DNA of 64,000 nucleotides from Opitutia bacterium (lineage in GTDB: Bacteria > Verrucomicrobiota > Verrucomicrobiia > Opitutales > Coraliomargaritaceae): NCBI GenBank assembly GCA_029252625.1, contig JAQXBA010000131.1, forward strand, positions 1-64,000. The letters run 5' to 3'. Position numbers and translations under genes: made by a program. Below the pieces are notes generated by a model. That model did no database searches. It saw only the letters and a list, made by a program, of their open reading frames with translations, and was not told where the DNA came from. Shown in pieces: positions 8,588 through 18,200 of this stretch (its first letter is position 1; the number at the start of each line of letters is the position of its first letter).

Positions 8588-8881
8588 CTACTTCGACGAT
8601 GAGCGCTTTCGCGAATCGGTATACACTTTAGATCGCTCCCGTTTCCCCACTGCAATGACAAGAACAACCACTTCGTCTTCGATCACTTCATAGACTAATC
8701 GATAACCTGAAGACCGGAGCGTAATCTTGTAGTGGTTATCGTAGCCATGCAAACGAGCAGCAGGAACCACTGGCGACTCCAAACGCTCGGACAACTTCTT
8801 TTTACATTGATCACGAACGGTGTGTCTCAGCTTCTTCCATTCCTTCAGGGCTGCTGGCAGAAATTGAAGCTCATAGCTCAT
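8588..8881 (-). CDS. RelE/ParE-type toxin
   Basis: Small basic protein of 98 residues with the RelE-superfamily pattern: YELQFLPAALKEWKKL at the start, then a middle LHGYDNHYKITLRSSGYRLVY strand pair and a basic C-terminal 'VGKRERSKVY'. Family members cleave mRNA on the ribosome or poison gyrase; the 'YKITLRSSGYRLVY' form favours RelE. ATG at 8881 is preferred over TTG at 8884. Its start overlaps the end of the antitoxin gene by 11 bases, the usual sign of translational coupling. It is probably autoregulated by the toxin-antitoxin complex. Confidence 0.85.
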   Translation of the reverse strand: MSYELQFLPAALKEWKKLRHTVRDQCKKKLSERLESPVVPAARLHGYDNHYKITLRSSGYRLVYEVIEDEVVVLVIAVGKRERSKVYTDSRKRSSSK

Positions 8882-9122
8882 CAAGTGACACCTTGACCGC
8901 TTTAGATTTCTCCGAGAGACGTTCTTCTATCAATCGCCCCAATTCAATGTCTTCCAGAACCTCAGACAATGCGGCATACGTATCCGCAGGAACCAAGTAA
9001 GCAGTTGGTTTGTTATGATTCAAAATAGCAATCGTCTCCCCTCCCGCTGCTTCAATCAGACGGCTCGGATTGCGTTTAAATTCTGAGATGCTCGCAGAAT
9101 AATGACTTAATACAGCTTCCAT
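8871..9122 (-). CDS. Phd/YefM-type antitoxin
   Basis: Acidic 83-residue protein with an N-terminal Phd/YefM-like DNA-binding part (SISEFKRNPSRLIEAAGGETIAILNHNKPTAYLVP). The C-terminal tail (LIEERLSEKSKAVKVSLDEL) should wrap the toxin. It precedes and overlaps the RelE-like toxin, in the usual antitoxin-first order. It should neutralise the toxin and repress the pair. Confidence 0.85.
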   Translation of the reverse strand: MEAVLSHYSASISEFKRNPSRLIEAAGGETIAILNHNKPTAYLVPADTYAALSEVLEDIELGRLIEERLSEKSKAVKVSLDEL

Positions 9123-9409
9123 AATGGCTCTAAATAAAGCACCTTTTTATCTCAAATCAAGACATTTCGAGTTGCATAGTGAAAGCCGGGAGTCACCACA
9201 GGCCCCGGCGCCCGGATCCGCGTGAAGACTGCCAGCAACCACTCCACGCTCTCTGCGTCCTCTGCGGTTAACAGCTTCCCACTTTCAAAATACCCCGCTC
9301 CTCACTGACTTTTACTTTGCTAGTTCACGCTCAAATACCTTTCTTAGCAGATCTATCTGCTACAGCAGCCATTGTCCTAGACTCTAGTCCCCAAACACCT
9401 CACCTGATA

Positions 9410-9688
9410 ATGATACAATCATTTGCGAGTTCAGACACTGAGCAACTCTTCGTCGAAGAGAAGAATCGACGCTTCAATGCCATCGCACGTGTCGCCTTGC
9501 GAAAACTCATTCAACTCAACCGCGCCCGAAAAATCGAAGATTTGACTGGCCCCCCTGGCAATCGACTCGAAGCACTCAAAGGCGACCGCGCTGGCTTTCA
9601 TTCAATTCGTATCAATCAACAATGGCGCATCGTCTTCCGTTGGACTGAACAAGGCCCCTCCGAGGTTCAAATTATCGACTACCATTGA
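9410..9688 (+). CDS. higB: HigB-type toxin
   Basis: Starts at ATG 9410 ([14 protein letters not shown]), which matches the N-terminus of HigB toxins; longer frames upstream add non-conserved sequence. The family core '[43 protein letters not shown]' and a final 'VQIIDYH' are complete, giving a normal 92 residues. Predicted ribosome-dependent mRNA interferase. The toxin-first order with the antitoxin 31 bases downstream is characteristic of higBA. It is transcribed divergently from the RelE-like module. Confidence 0.9.
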   Translation: MIQSFASSDTEQLFVEEKNRRFNAIARVALRKLIQLNRARKIEDLTGPPGNRLEALKGDRAGFHSIRINQQWRIVFRWTEQGPSEVQIIDYH

Positions 9689-9719
9689 CAACACCCCCGT
9701 AACGTCACACGTTATACCC

Positions 9720-10025
9720 ATGGACCCTCCAATCACACCTGGCGAAATACTCCTAGAGGAATACCTAGAGCCCATGCACATCTCTCAAAACGCGATGGCT
9801 CGGGCGATCAGCGTAGCTCCCCGTGCGATCAATGAGATCGTGCACGGCAAACGCTCCATCACGCCGCAGATGTCCATCCGCTTCGGAGCTTTCTTTGGGC
9901 AATCGGAAGACTTCTGGCATGGCATCCAAGTCGAGTGCGACTTCCGTGCCCTGCGCAAGGAAGCCTCAAAGATCGTGCAATACGTGCAAACCGCGGAATC
10001 ACTCATGGTCTGCGAAGATCAATAA
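9720..10025 (+). CDS. higA: HigA-type antitoxin, XRE family
   Basis: 101 residues with the HigA signature start '[20 protein letters not shown]', followed by a helix-turn-helix ([37 protein letters not shown]) and '[19 protein letters not shown]'. It is expected to bind and neutralise HigB and to repress the higBA promoter. All expected segments are present. Confidence 0.9.
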   Translation: MDPPITPGEILLEEYLEPMHISQNAMARAISVAPRAINEIVHGKRSITPQMSIRFGAFFGQSEDFWHGIQVECDFRALRKEASKIVQYVQTAESLMVCEDQ

Positions 10026-10118
10026 GTAGGGCTCGTGCTTGCCCAGGAGAGAACGGGGGCATTCCGCGGGAGAAAAACAGTCGCGCAACTGACAAGAATG
10101 GAAGCGAAGCGCGTTGTA

Positions 10119-12575
10119 TTATCTGACTAAATAGGCATCAGCCCAGCTGGCATGATCGCCGCCGGGGCCATTGCCGCCTTCGGTGACAATCAGTGTCAGC
10201 GTTTGTGCGCCTGTTACGGGCAGCATGAGCGGCTTCGGCTTTTGGTTAAACCGATTGATCGTGCCGCTGGCATACACCGCTTTGCCATCGACTAGAATGG
10301 TCATTTCAATCGTGCCATTATGTGAGTCATCCGGACCAGGAACGACGTGGAACGTGCTGTATTTTCTGTTCAATGGAAAAACGAGCTCCGATTTGGCATG
10401 CACGCCGAGCCCCCGCTCATATTGCTGACCACCGACACTAATTTTTTGATCGCCGTCGATGTTCGAATCTTGGCCCACTAGGTTGAGGAAGGTCTTGGTC
10501 GTCGTCGCCATGGCGGGTTTCAGATAAACACGCCCCTGCGCATCTGATTCCTGCGCTGCTTTATAGTTATTCGTTCCTTCCCAGGATGCGTTGATAGCTG
10601 AGCTGATTTCCGCGTCCAACTCCTGTTGCGAAATAGTCACCACCCCGCCAGAGATCTCGAATGCCTCGGGATACGTCCCACCGACCCAACGTAAATTGCG
10701 GAATTCTCGGCCGCCTTGCCATGCGCGACTGACATCCTTTTTTTCGCCGTCCTCATAGAACCCCCCGCGGGTGCGGCTACACAGGTCAAATTCAGTGATA
10801 TATTCCCACGAAGGCTTCGGGAGTGTATCCGTCGCTTGCTTGCCACGCGGCAGGTTTTTATAACACAGGTCGTCCTCTGAGACCTCCACTGTCTGCCAAT
10901 CGGGCGAGCCCTTGATGTTTTTATAGGCCACGAAGGTGCCCGCAGGCTTGCCGGCATACGCGCGCCAGGTGTTACAGTTAAAGTGAAAGACCAGTGTGTT
11001 ATCCTTGTCCGTTTTGATGTCGATCAGTAGCTTTGCCCCCAACGGCGGACGGTATTTCGGGTCTTTGAGCTTTCGTGTGGATGCGCGCCAGTGGTGGCTT
11101 CTATCCCAATATTTACGATACCAGTCATGCCATCCGCGGCTGAAATCTTCCACCAAGCGGCTCGGCGTATCGGTGGCTTTTACGGCATGCTGTTGCAGCT
11201 CGTCTGGCATGACCCGAATCATGTTGGAGCTGAGCGCGAAACGGTTGTCGAACTTGTCCGTATGCGCAGGCGCAGTAAATTGTGCGGTCTTCGCGGTATA
11301 GGTCACATTCGCAAACACAAACAGCGGCTGCGCGGTGCTCATGATCGGGCAGGTTGCCACCCATTTATCACCCACCTTTTTAGCTTCTGCGTCACGCCAG
11401 AAGCGAGTCAGCACATGCGGATCCAATGAGTAGTAGATATCCACTTGCTCGATCGGCTTTGAGGGATCAGCGCGTAGCTCAACGGCTGGGATGTGATCCG
11501 TCGTGTCGAGATTGATAGTCAGTGTGGGCGGCTCTGGGTAAGTGAAGTTCTTTTTGAGGAATTGCTCAAAGATGAGCAAGGTGTTCACAATGAATTCGCT
11601 CTTATGATGGTGGTTATAGTGCGGCGAAATCGAGTAATAGAAAAACGGGGTCTGTACCAACTGCTCGTTGAGATACATATTATCCATCGGCCCCGCGAAA
11701 TCATTGCTCGGCGAAATGAAAATAGTCGGGCACGCGAGGCGCTTCAAATACGGAATGTCGTCAATCGTATCGAGCAGTAGCTGACTCGATTTTTTGCCCA
11801 TGCCCGAACCAGGCATACCTGAAAGGACATCTGGGGCGGTCCCGGTCCCCCCACAACTCGGCGCCGCCACTTTGACACGCCGATCGATACTGGCCACATC
11901 CATGCTGAGCTTACCGCCCATCGAATGCCCATACACGCCAATCCGTGCTGCATCCACCTGTGGTTGCTGCTCGATAAAGGTCAACCCACGGCGGCAGGCC
12001 AGCGTCAGCAAAAACCAGTTGTTATTCCGTGGCGATTCCACTGAGTCTAGCGTCTTGTCATCGGGCGTCATGTTGTTGTAGTGCGAATTGTGCCCATCCT
12101 GAGTCGCGTCAATCGCGCCCCAATCGGTATTGGGATCGCCCTCCTTGAAGTTGGGCAAAGGCGGATTTTTGCCGCCCCAGTTAATTGAAAACGTCGCATA
12201 CCCGTTACGCGCGCCCCAGACCGCCGCATGGATCTGTGCGCATCCGCCGCCGCCATGAATTTCCAGTAGCGCGGGCAGGTCCTTCTTTCCTGTCGGATAG
12301 GCATAAAAGCCCGACACCACCGATTTCTGACCTTTAAAGGTGCCGATATCAAAGACCACATATTCGACGACCACGCCATCCTCTTCCCACTGGCGGACGA
12401 GCTTGGTGTTGAGCGGCTCACTCCGCGGGTCATAATCCCCCCAGAGTGCATCGAGGGTTTGCGGCACCTTGCCATCCTGCAGTGGCGGCAGTGAATCCTG
12501 CGCGGATGCACTGGTTTGGATGAGTAAGCTGAAGGCAGCAAATAGTATAAACAACGGGCGTATATTTGATTTCAT
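10119..12575 (-). CDS. Secreted alpha/beta-hydrolase (acetyl-xylan-esterase-like) with C-terminal NPCBM domain
   Basis: 818 residues with a signal peptide (1-25, ending SASA). The first half is an alpha/beta-hydrolase: oxyanion-type HGGGG (about 107-111), nucleophile GHSMGG (Ser about 218), and 'CPTIFISPSNDFAG', which should carry the acid. The middle (about 370-670) is beta-rich and unassigned. The last 130 residues form an NPCBM-like sugar-binding domain (GQDSNIDGDQKISVGGQQYERGLGVHAKSE). Probably removes acyl groups from polysaccharide. It is a tandem paralog of the next gene upstream, 81 bases away, and probably shares promoter c. The exact ester cleaved is unknown. Confidence 0.8.
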   Translation of the reverse strand: MKSNIRPLFILFAAFSLLIQTSASAQDSLPPLQDGKVPQTLDALWGDYDPRSEPLNTKLVRQWEEDGVVVEYVVFDIGTFKGQKSVVSGFYAYPTGKKDLPALLEIHGGGGCAQIHAAVWGARNGYATFSINWGGKNPPLPNFKEGDPNTDWGAIDATQDGHNSHYNNMTPDDKTLDSVESPRNNNWFLLTLACRRGLTFIEQQPQVDAARIGVYGHSMGGKLSMDVASIDRRVKVAAPSCGGTGTAPDVLSGMPGSGMGKKSSQLLLDTIDDIPYLKRLACPTIFISPSNDFAGPMDNMYLNEQLVQTPFFYYSISPHYNHHHKSEFIVNTLLIFEQFLKKNFTYPEPPTLTINLDTTDHIPAVELRADPSKPIEQVDIYYSLDPHVLTRFWRDAEAKKVGDKWVATCPIMSTAQPLFVFANVTYTAKTAQFTAPAHTDKFDNRFALSSNMIRVMPDELQQHAVKATDTPSRLVEDFSRGWHDWYRKYWDRSHHWRASTRKLKDPKYRPPLGAKLLIDIKTDKDNTLVFHFNCNTWRAYAGKPAGTFVAYKNIKGSPDWQTVEVSEDDLCYKNLPRGKQATDTLPKPSWEYITEFDLCSRTRGGFYEDGEKKDVSRAWQGGREFRNLRWVGGTYPEAFEISGGVVTISQQELDAEISSAINASWEGTNNYKAAQESDAQGRVYLKPAMATTTKTFLNLVGQDSNIDGDQKISVGGQQYERGLGVHAKSELVFPLNRKYSTFHVVPGPDDSHNGTIEMTILVDGKAVYASGTINRFNQKPKPLMLPVTGAQTLTLIVTEGGNGPGGDHASWADAYLVR

Positions 12576-12656
12576 TGGAAATTCTAGATTACTAATTCTG
12601 GTGACTGAGCGAACTGGCTCAGCTTTTCTATAAATAGTCGAATGCCTTGAGGCCTC

Positions 12657-15113
12657 TTATTTTTTGAGTGTGAGATAGGCCTCGGCCCAATGGGCGTGAT
12701 CGCCCCCGTTTCCGTTCCCCCCGTCGGTCACCACTAACGCCAGTTGCTTCGCTCCTGATACAGGGATTTTGAGTGGCGACGGTTGATAGCTTTGGGTGCG
12801 AATCGGCCCCGAACTGAAGACCGTCCTGCCGTCCACTAAAACCTTCATTTCCAGCAGCCCGTTGCTCGAATCCGCGGGTCCGGGAACGACGTGGAAACTG
12901 GCGTATTTCCCATCCAACGGAAACACGAGCTCTGACTTGGCATGCACGCCAAGTCCGCGTGCATATTCCTGGCCGCCGATGCTGATTTTTTGATCGCCAT
13001 CTATGTTGGCATCTTGCCCCACTAGGTTGAGAAAGGTATCGGTCTTAGTCGCCATTGGAGGCATCAGATACACGCGCCCGAGGGCATCTGGCTTCATTGC
13101 TGCCGCACGGATTTTGTCGCCTTCCCATGATTGATCGATCGCCTGTTTAATTGTCTGATCCAACGCTTCTTCAGATAGTTCCGCAGCGCCGCCGTAAACA
13201 TCCATTGCATCCGAATAGGTGCCACCCACCCAGCGTAGGTTACGGAATGCTCGGTCACCTTTCCACGGTTCATGATAATCGACCTTCTGACCGTCTTGAA
13301 TCACAGTCGCGCGTCCTCTCAGCGAGAATTCGGTCACATATTTCCATTCAGGATCTGGAAGCTGATCGTTTGTATTTTTAATGAAATCTGCTGGCAGCAA
13401 ATCGTCCTTTGATAGCGTGATAGTCTGCCAATCAGGGGATCCTTTCACCTCTACGATGGCGGAAAAATGATCGGTCGCTTGTCCGGGATAAGCCTCCCAT
13501 TGGTTATTGGCGAAGCCAAAGACCAAGGTGTTGTCCTGCTCGATTTTCACATCCACCGCCAGCTTGCCCCCAACGGGCGCGCGATACTTCGGGTCTTTCA
13601 GTTTTCGGGTCGACAGACTCCAATGGTGTGGATTGTCCCAGTAGCCGATCGACCAGTCATGATAGCCACGCTTGAAGTCATCCACCATTCGCTCGGGCTT
13701 ATCCGTCGCTTGGATTCCGGCCTTGTTGAGTGCATCCGGCATCAGACGAATCATATTGGAGCTGATCGCAAAGCGGTCTTCGTGTTTTCCAATGCCATCT
13801 GCCCGAGTGTAGCTAGAAAGGTCCGCTTTATAGGTGACATTCGCATAGGCAAAGAACGGGTGTTCCGTGCGCATGATCGGGCATTTTGCAATCCAATACT
13901 GCCCCTCTTTTACTGCACGGGCATCGCGCCAAAAGCGAGTCAGCACATGCGGATCCACTGAATAATAAATATCCACCTGCTCTATTTCCAGAGAAGGATC
14001 CGCCACCAGTTTGACCCTCGGCACCCCGTCTGTTGTTTTTAAGTCCACGCTAAGCTGAGGCATGCACGGATACTTGAAAGACTGCTTCAAAAACTGCTCA
14101 AAGGTTAACAACTTATTGACGCTAAATTCTGGATCATGCCGGTGATTAAAGTGTGGCGTAATCGAAAAATAGAAGAACGGACTGCTCGTCAGCTCGTGGT
14201 TCACATACATGTTGTCCATCGGTCCGGCAAAATCATTGGACGGTGAAATAAACATCACCGGGCACTTAAGGCGCTTCAGATAGGGAATATCATCAATCGT
14301 ATCGAGCTTGAGTTGCTCCTTTGACTTCCCCACACCAGCGCCCGGCATCCCAGACAGAATCTTCTCCAAACTGCCGGTTCCCCCACAGCTTGGAACAGCA
14401 ACCGTCACTCGGCCATCAATACCGGCCACATTCGTGGTGATCTTCCCCCCCATCGAGTGCCCTGTAACACCAATCAATTTAGGATTCACCTCTGGTTGCT
14501 GCTGCAAGAAGGTGATCCCGCGGCGACAGCCAAGTGTCAGTAAAAACCAGTTATTGTTGCGCGGAGATTCTACGTCATCGAGCGTCTTACCGTCTGGATA
14601 CATATGATTATAATGCCTGTTGTGCCCAGTCTGAGTGGCATCCAGCGCCCCCCAGTCAGTGTTCGGATCGGTATCCTTTAAATCAGATAAAGGCTGATGC
14701 CCTCCCCAGTTGACCGATAAAGCGGCGTATCCGTTGAACGCACCATACTTCACTGCTTTCAGACTCGCTCTCCCTCCACCGCCGTGGATATCCATAAAAG
14801 CTGGTAGATTTCTCTTTCCCTTCGGGAAGGCGTAGAATCCGGACATGATAGATTTTTGCCCCTTAAATGTGCCGATCGTGTATGTGATGTAGCGCAGGAC
14901 GATGCCCTTCTCCTCCCATTCACGGACGATCTTCGCCTCGATCGGTTCCGAAGTGGGGTCATAATCGCCCCAGAGTTCATCGAGGGTTTGCGGCACCTTG
15001 CCATCCTTCAGCGGAGGCAGTGAATCTTGGGCGCGCACATCGGCAGCTGCCAAGCAATGGAATGCGACCACGACGGTGGCAAATAACGCGAGTATTCTTT
15101 TAATGGGGTGCAC
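12657..15113 (-). CDS. Secreted alpha/beta-hydrolase (acetyl-xylan-esterase-like) with C-terminal NPCBM domain, paralog
   Basis: 818 residues beginning with GTG at 15113. It has the same architecture and length as its downstream neighbour, with shared runs such as SLPPLKDGKVPQTLDELWGD and VESPRNNNWFLLTLGCRRG. Catalytic elements are HGGGG, GHSMGG and SPSNDFAG; the C-terminal NPCBM-like domain carries GVHAKSELVFPLDGKY. Its first 12 codons and the 30 bases before the start are nearly identical to those of the unrelated gene starting at 19260. It is the first gene behind operator-promoter c. The two paralogs probably act on differently placed acyl groups of one glycan; that is inference. Confidence 0.8.
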   Translation of the reverse strand: MHPIKRILALFATVVVAFHCLAAADVRAQDSLPPLKDGKVPQTLDELWGDYDPTSEPIEAKIVREWEEKGIVLRYITYTIGTFKGQKSIMSGFYAFPKGKRNLPAFMDIHGGGGRASLKAVKYGAFNGYAALSVNWGGHQPLSDLKDTDPNTDWGALDATQTGHNRHYNHMYPDGKTLDDVESPRNNNWFLLTLGCRRGITFLQQQPEVNPKLIGVTGHSMGGKITTNVAGIDGRVTVAVPSCGGTGSLEKILSGMPGAGVGKSKEQLKLDTIDDIPYLKRLKCPVMFISPSNDFAGPMDNMYVNHELTSSPFFYFSITPHFNHRHDPEFSVNKLLTFEQFLKQSFKYPCMPQLSVDLKTTDGVPRVKLVADPSLEIEQVDIYYSVDPHVLTRFWRDARAVKEGQYWIAKCPIMRTEHPFFAYANVTYKADLSSYTRADGIGKHEDRFAISSNMIRLMPDALNKAGIQATDKPERMVDDFKRGYHDWSIGYWDNPHHWSLSTRKLKDPKYRAPVGGKLAVDVKIEQDNTLVFGFANNQWEAYPGQATDHFSAIVEVKGSPDWQTITLSKDDLLPADFIKNTNDQLPDPEWKYVTEFSLRGRATVIQDGQKVDYHEPWKGDRAFRNLRWVGGTYSDAMDVYGGAAELSEEALDQTIKQAIDQSWEGDKIRAAAMKPDALGRVYLMPPMATKTDTFLNLVGQDANIDGDQKISIGGQEYARGLGVHAKSELVFPLDGKYASFHVVPGPADSSNGLLEMKVLVDGRTVFSSGPIRTQSYQPSPLKIPVSGAKQLALVVTDGGNGNGGDHAHWAEAYLTLKK

Positions 15114-15146
15114 TGTTATTAAAAATTCTAAACCAGCCGAACGTGC
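15077..15146 (-). repeat. Leader/signal-peptide repeat, copy 1
   Basis: 70 bases covering the start region and first codons of the 12657-15113 gene. By eye about 62 of 70 positions match 19224-19293. The two genes are otherwise unrelated. Confidence 0.8.
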
Positions 15147-15196
15147 ACAAATTCCATCTTCCTGCCGCTCGAACTTCAGTCTATAATGAGCCGTGT

Positions 15197-15241
15197 AGAG
15201 TATGCCGAAACCGTAACTCGCGCAATATACGTAAACACGTA
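15197..15241 (-). promoter_or_regulatory. Operator-promoter c for the esterase/NPCBM pair
   Basis: TACGTAAACACGTA at 15228-15241 (one base off the consensus). On the minus strand this is followed by TTGCGC as -35 (15220-15225), 17 bases, and TACTCT as -10 (15197-15202). The start codon GTG is at 15113. Confidence 0.65.
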
Positions 15242-15279
15242 AAAATGCGTCAGTCGGCGTTTAGGCAGTGATTCTGGTC

Positions 15280-18200
15280 CTATTTACGTGTGACTGGCAT
15301 CGGAGCATCTCTGACGAAGAACTGGCATTCCAACCAAGGCATCGGCTGACTCTCAGGGGAGTGCACTGAAACGTCATTCATTCCCGCCTCTGCAGTGAAT
15401 CCCTGTTTCCGAACAGGTAAGTCTTTGAGCTTATTCCAGTTGCGATCATACACTCCCGCAGTGCTGCCCCCGTTATACCAGAGATATTGATCGGTTCCGA
15501 TCCGCCCCGTCAGCTGTAGCATCCCTGCTCCCACACGGACTTCAGGGTTCACCAGCTCCGTTTCAACCTCGTTCAGCAGGCGCAGGTTCGACACCTGAAT
15601 GTCAACATCGGTCTCTTTGGGAACGCGACCGAACCCCATACTAACGCTGCTCACGATACCGTATCCCATTCCAGATGTAGTGATCTTCCACCCCCAGCGC
15701 GAATCGCTCCACGCCACCTCTCCGTTTGGAATTACAATTTCACGTCTCCCTTCAAAGTCGATGGGAACAATGTAATCGCGCCTGCCTTGAGCATGAAGCC
15801 GGACCACGAGAAGCGCACCGCTGTTATCGCCATCGATTGTAAGGCCCACTCCACGTGCGCCGCGCATATGCCCTGTGGCACGCCAATTCGCAAAAGTATC
15901 ATAGGTTTTATCCAAGGCCCGCTGATTGCTATAGCGGATCCGGAGACTGTGACCTTCATCCGAGAACTGGTGATCGCCAGCCGCTTTGATCTGGCTGGCT
16001 TTGGGCTGTAGCGTCTGAGTGGCCTGTCGCACTAGCGGGACCATTTTAGGACGCCCCCATCCCCCCTTACCAAACTCGGCCAGTTCGGAGGAATCTCTCC
16101 AGCCCGATTCATCTAAGTCTAGCCCCAGCCACGCGCCATTCATCATGCGGTGACTTAGCCACGAAGAGTCACTTACCACATCGATGCGCTCGCCCCCGCA
16201 CTCGATCTTAAGGGCTGCCGCAAAACATCCGTCCCCGTCAAGATTCGTGACTTCAACCGCAATAATGTTTTCTCCGGCTTGTAGGTATTTGGCGACATCC
16301 GCCACATAGCCTTGATCGTCACCGCGTTGAGTTCCAATTATCCGCCCATTCATATATATGATGACCTCATCATTCACATGGAAGCTAAGGAACGCCGAGT
16401 CGGGATCCTTGGGAAGCGTGAATTTCTTGCGTAACCAACATGTGCCCGCCATCGCTTGCCCATCTCGAACGCCCCTCACGCCCCAGATATGGTGCGCCCC
16501 TTCCAGCGGGTGACGCTCGTTTTGTAGACCCACTCCGGTGCGGTAGTCTTCGATCATCCTAGCCAGTTTTTCATCGCTCGCTTTCCCAGTGGTTCCTGCG
16601 GTCGAGTTGCCCTCACCAAAACCGGGCAGCACTCTTATAATCACTTCCGGCTCACCAGCGGCAAAGGGATTGTTCAGGTTCAGGGTATTGCCGGCCACAA
16701 CATATTGGCGCGGCGCAACGATACCGTATTCAATCCCGACACCCCAAGGAGAATCAGTCGGGCGTCGCATCAGTTGCTTCGGAGTGATCTGGTAGCCATC
16801 TGCAATGCTCGTGATGTCGTACACTTCGTGAGTCGCTCCGTAATTATTCTGCCGCACTGGGTGATGCCCCAGTCTTGATCGCTGCGCATCGTTCAGTAGC
16901 GGCGTGACTGCCTTCCAGTCTCTCAGGTTTTGTATAAAGGTATCAGTGAGCCCATGCCCCGTTAAAATTTCGCGTGTGATCCCAAACATCGCTTCCGGCT
17001 TGCCGATACCAAAGTTGGTCGCCCCTGTCGCGGCAGGACCGCTTAAGGACAGGCTATTATCGTAAGGTCCAGTCGCCACACGGCTAGGCTTATCCAAAAT
17101 CATGCTGATACCACCAGCTTTGCGACTCTTAACGACATCCGCAGACTTTCTAAACTTATATTCTAACTGCGACGGCATCGGGCTTCCACCCGAGTTGTTA
17201 CTGGTCACGCGATGAGCTAGGTGCTGATACACATATTGTGCAAATTTAGCATATCCCCATGGCTGTTCCACGCTGTGAATCTCGCCCGCATCCTGCTCGC
17301 TATGAGTGACGCCATTTCGATTGCAAAACTCTGCATACCGGCGGGCCACTTCCTCCATCATGTCGGTATTGGCACCAGCCGTATACACTTTGTTATAAGG
17401 TCGAAGCAGACCATCGACGCTCTCCCCGCTCGCATGCGCCGTTGCCGTTGCATGATTACGCCAGACATTTTCCAATTTCCATATCGGCTGGTCTGTATCA
17501 GTAAACTTGCCGACAGTCATGATTTCATCACCGATCCGAATACTCTTATAATTATTCCACGAGTCCACATGTTCCGGCCCGGTGACTGACCGCGTCAAAT
17601 TCATGGGCAACTCCGCCCCCGTTGGCGCCTGTAAATAAATGGTCCGATCGGTGGCCGAGATCGGTTTCGCTAATGAGCCAGTGATCCATTTCGCAAATCG
17701 TCTGTCCGGCTGGGGGACACTGTAATCGGGATCTTGATTCGCGATCGAACAACTGACGGTATGGATCGCCAAACCGATTCCCTTCTGTTTCAGGTAGCTA
17801 GAAAAGCGTCGAAAATCAACGTCCCCCTGAGGAAACACCTCTGGGTTGACCGTGAGGAAGCCTCGCTTCTGCGGCCAATATTCTCCGCGCCACGTGTCGG
17901 TGTGCAAATAAATCTCTTTGATATCTAGCGCTTCGGCCATGTCGGCCAAATAGAACAAATCCTCCATTGATTTAGCACTAAGCAGCATCCGACTGCGGTC
18001 CTGATTCTCCTGTTGCCAGTCCTCCATCCATTGTTTGGCGCGCGCAAGGTCCCACTCCCCCTCAACCTTTGAATGCGGCAAGCCTTCATTGACCCAGATA
18101 TGATACAGCGCCTCATCAAACGCCTCATCGCTATCGGCTGCAATCAAGGCAAAGCCTCCTGTGGGCAGGTCCTTACCTCTGCCCCATGCCCACCTCCAAT

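Noticed and set aside
8350-8631. Plus-strand open frame of 93 codons between promoter b and the RelE-like toxin gene.
   Set aside because: It contains the REP-like hairpins and overlaps the toxin gene in antisense; composition does not look coding.
9181-9300. GC-rich stretch with CTCTGCGTCCTCTGCGGTTAA between the toxin-antitoxin modules.
   Set aside because: Looks like a dispersed repeat seen in many environmental bacteria, but only one copy is in the window, so I cannot support calling it a repeat here.
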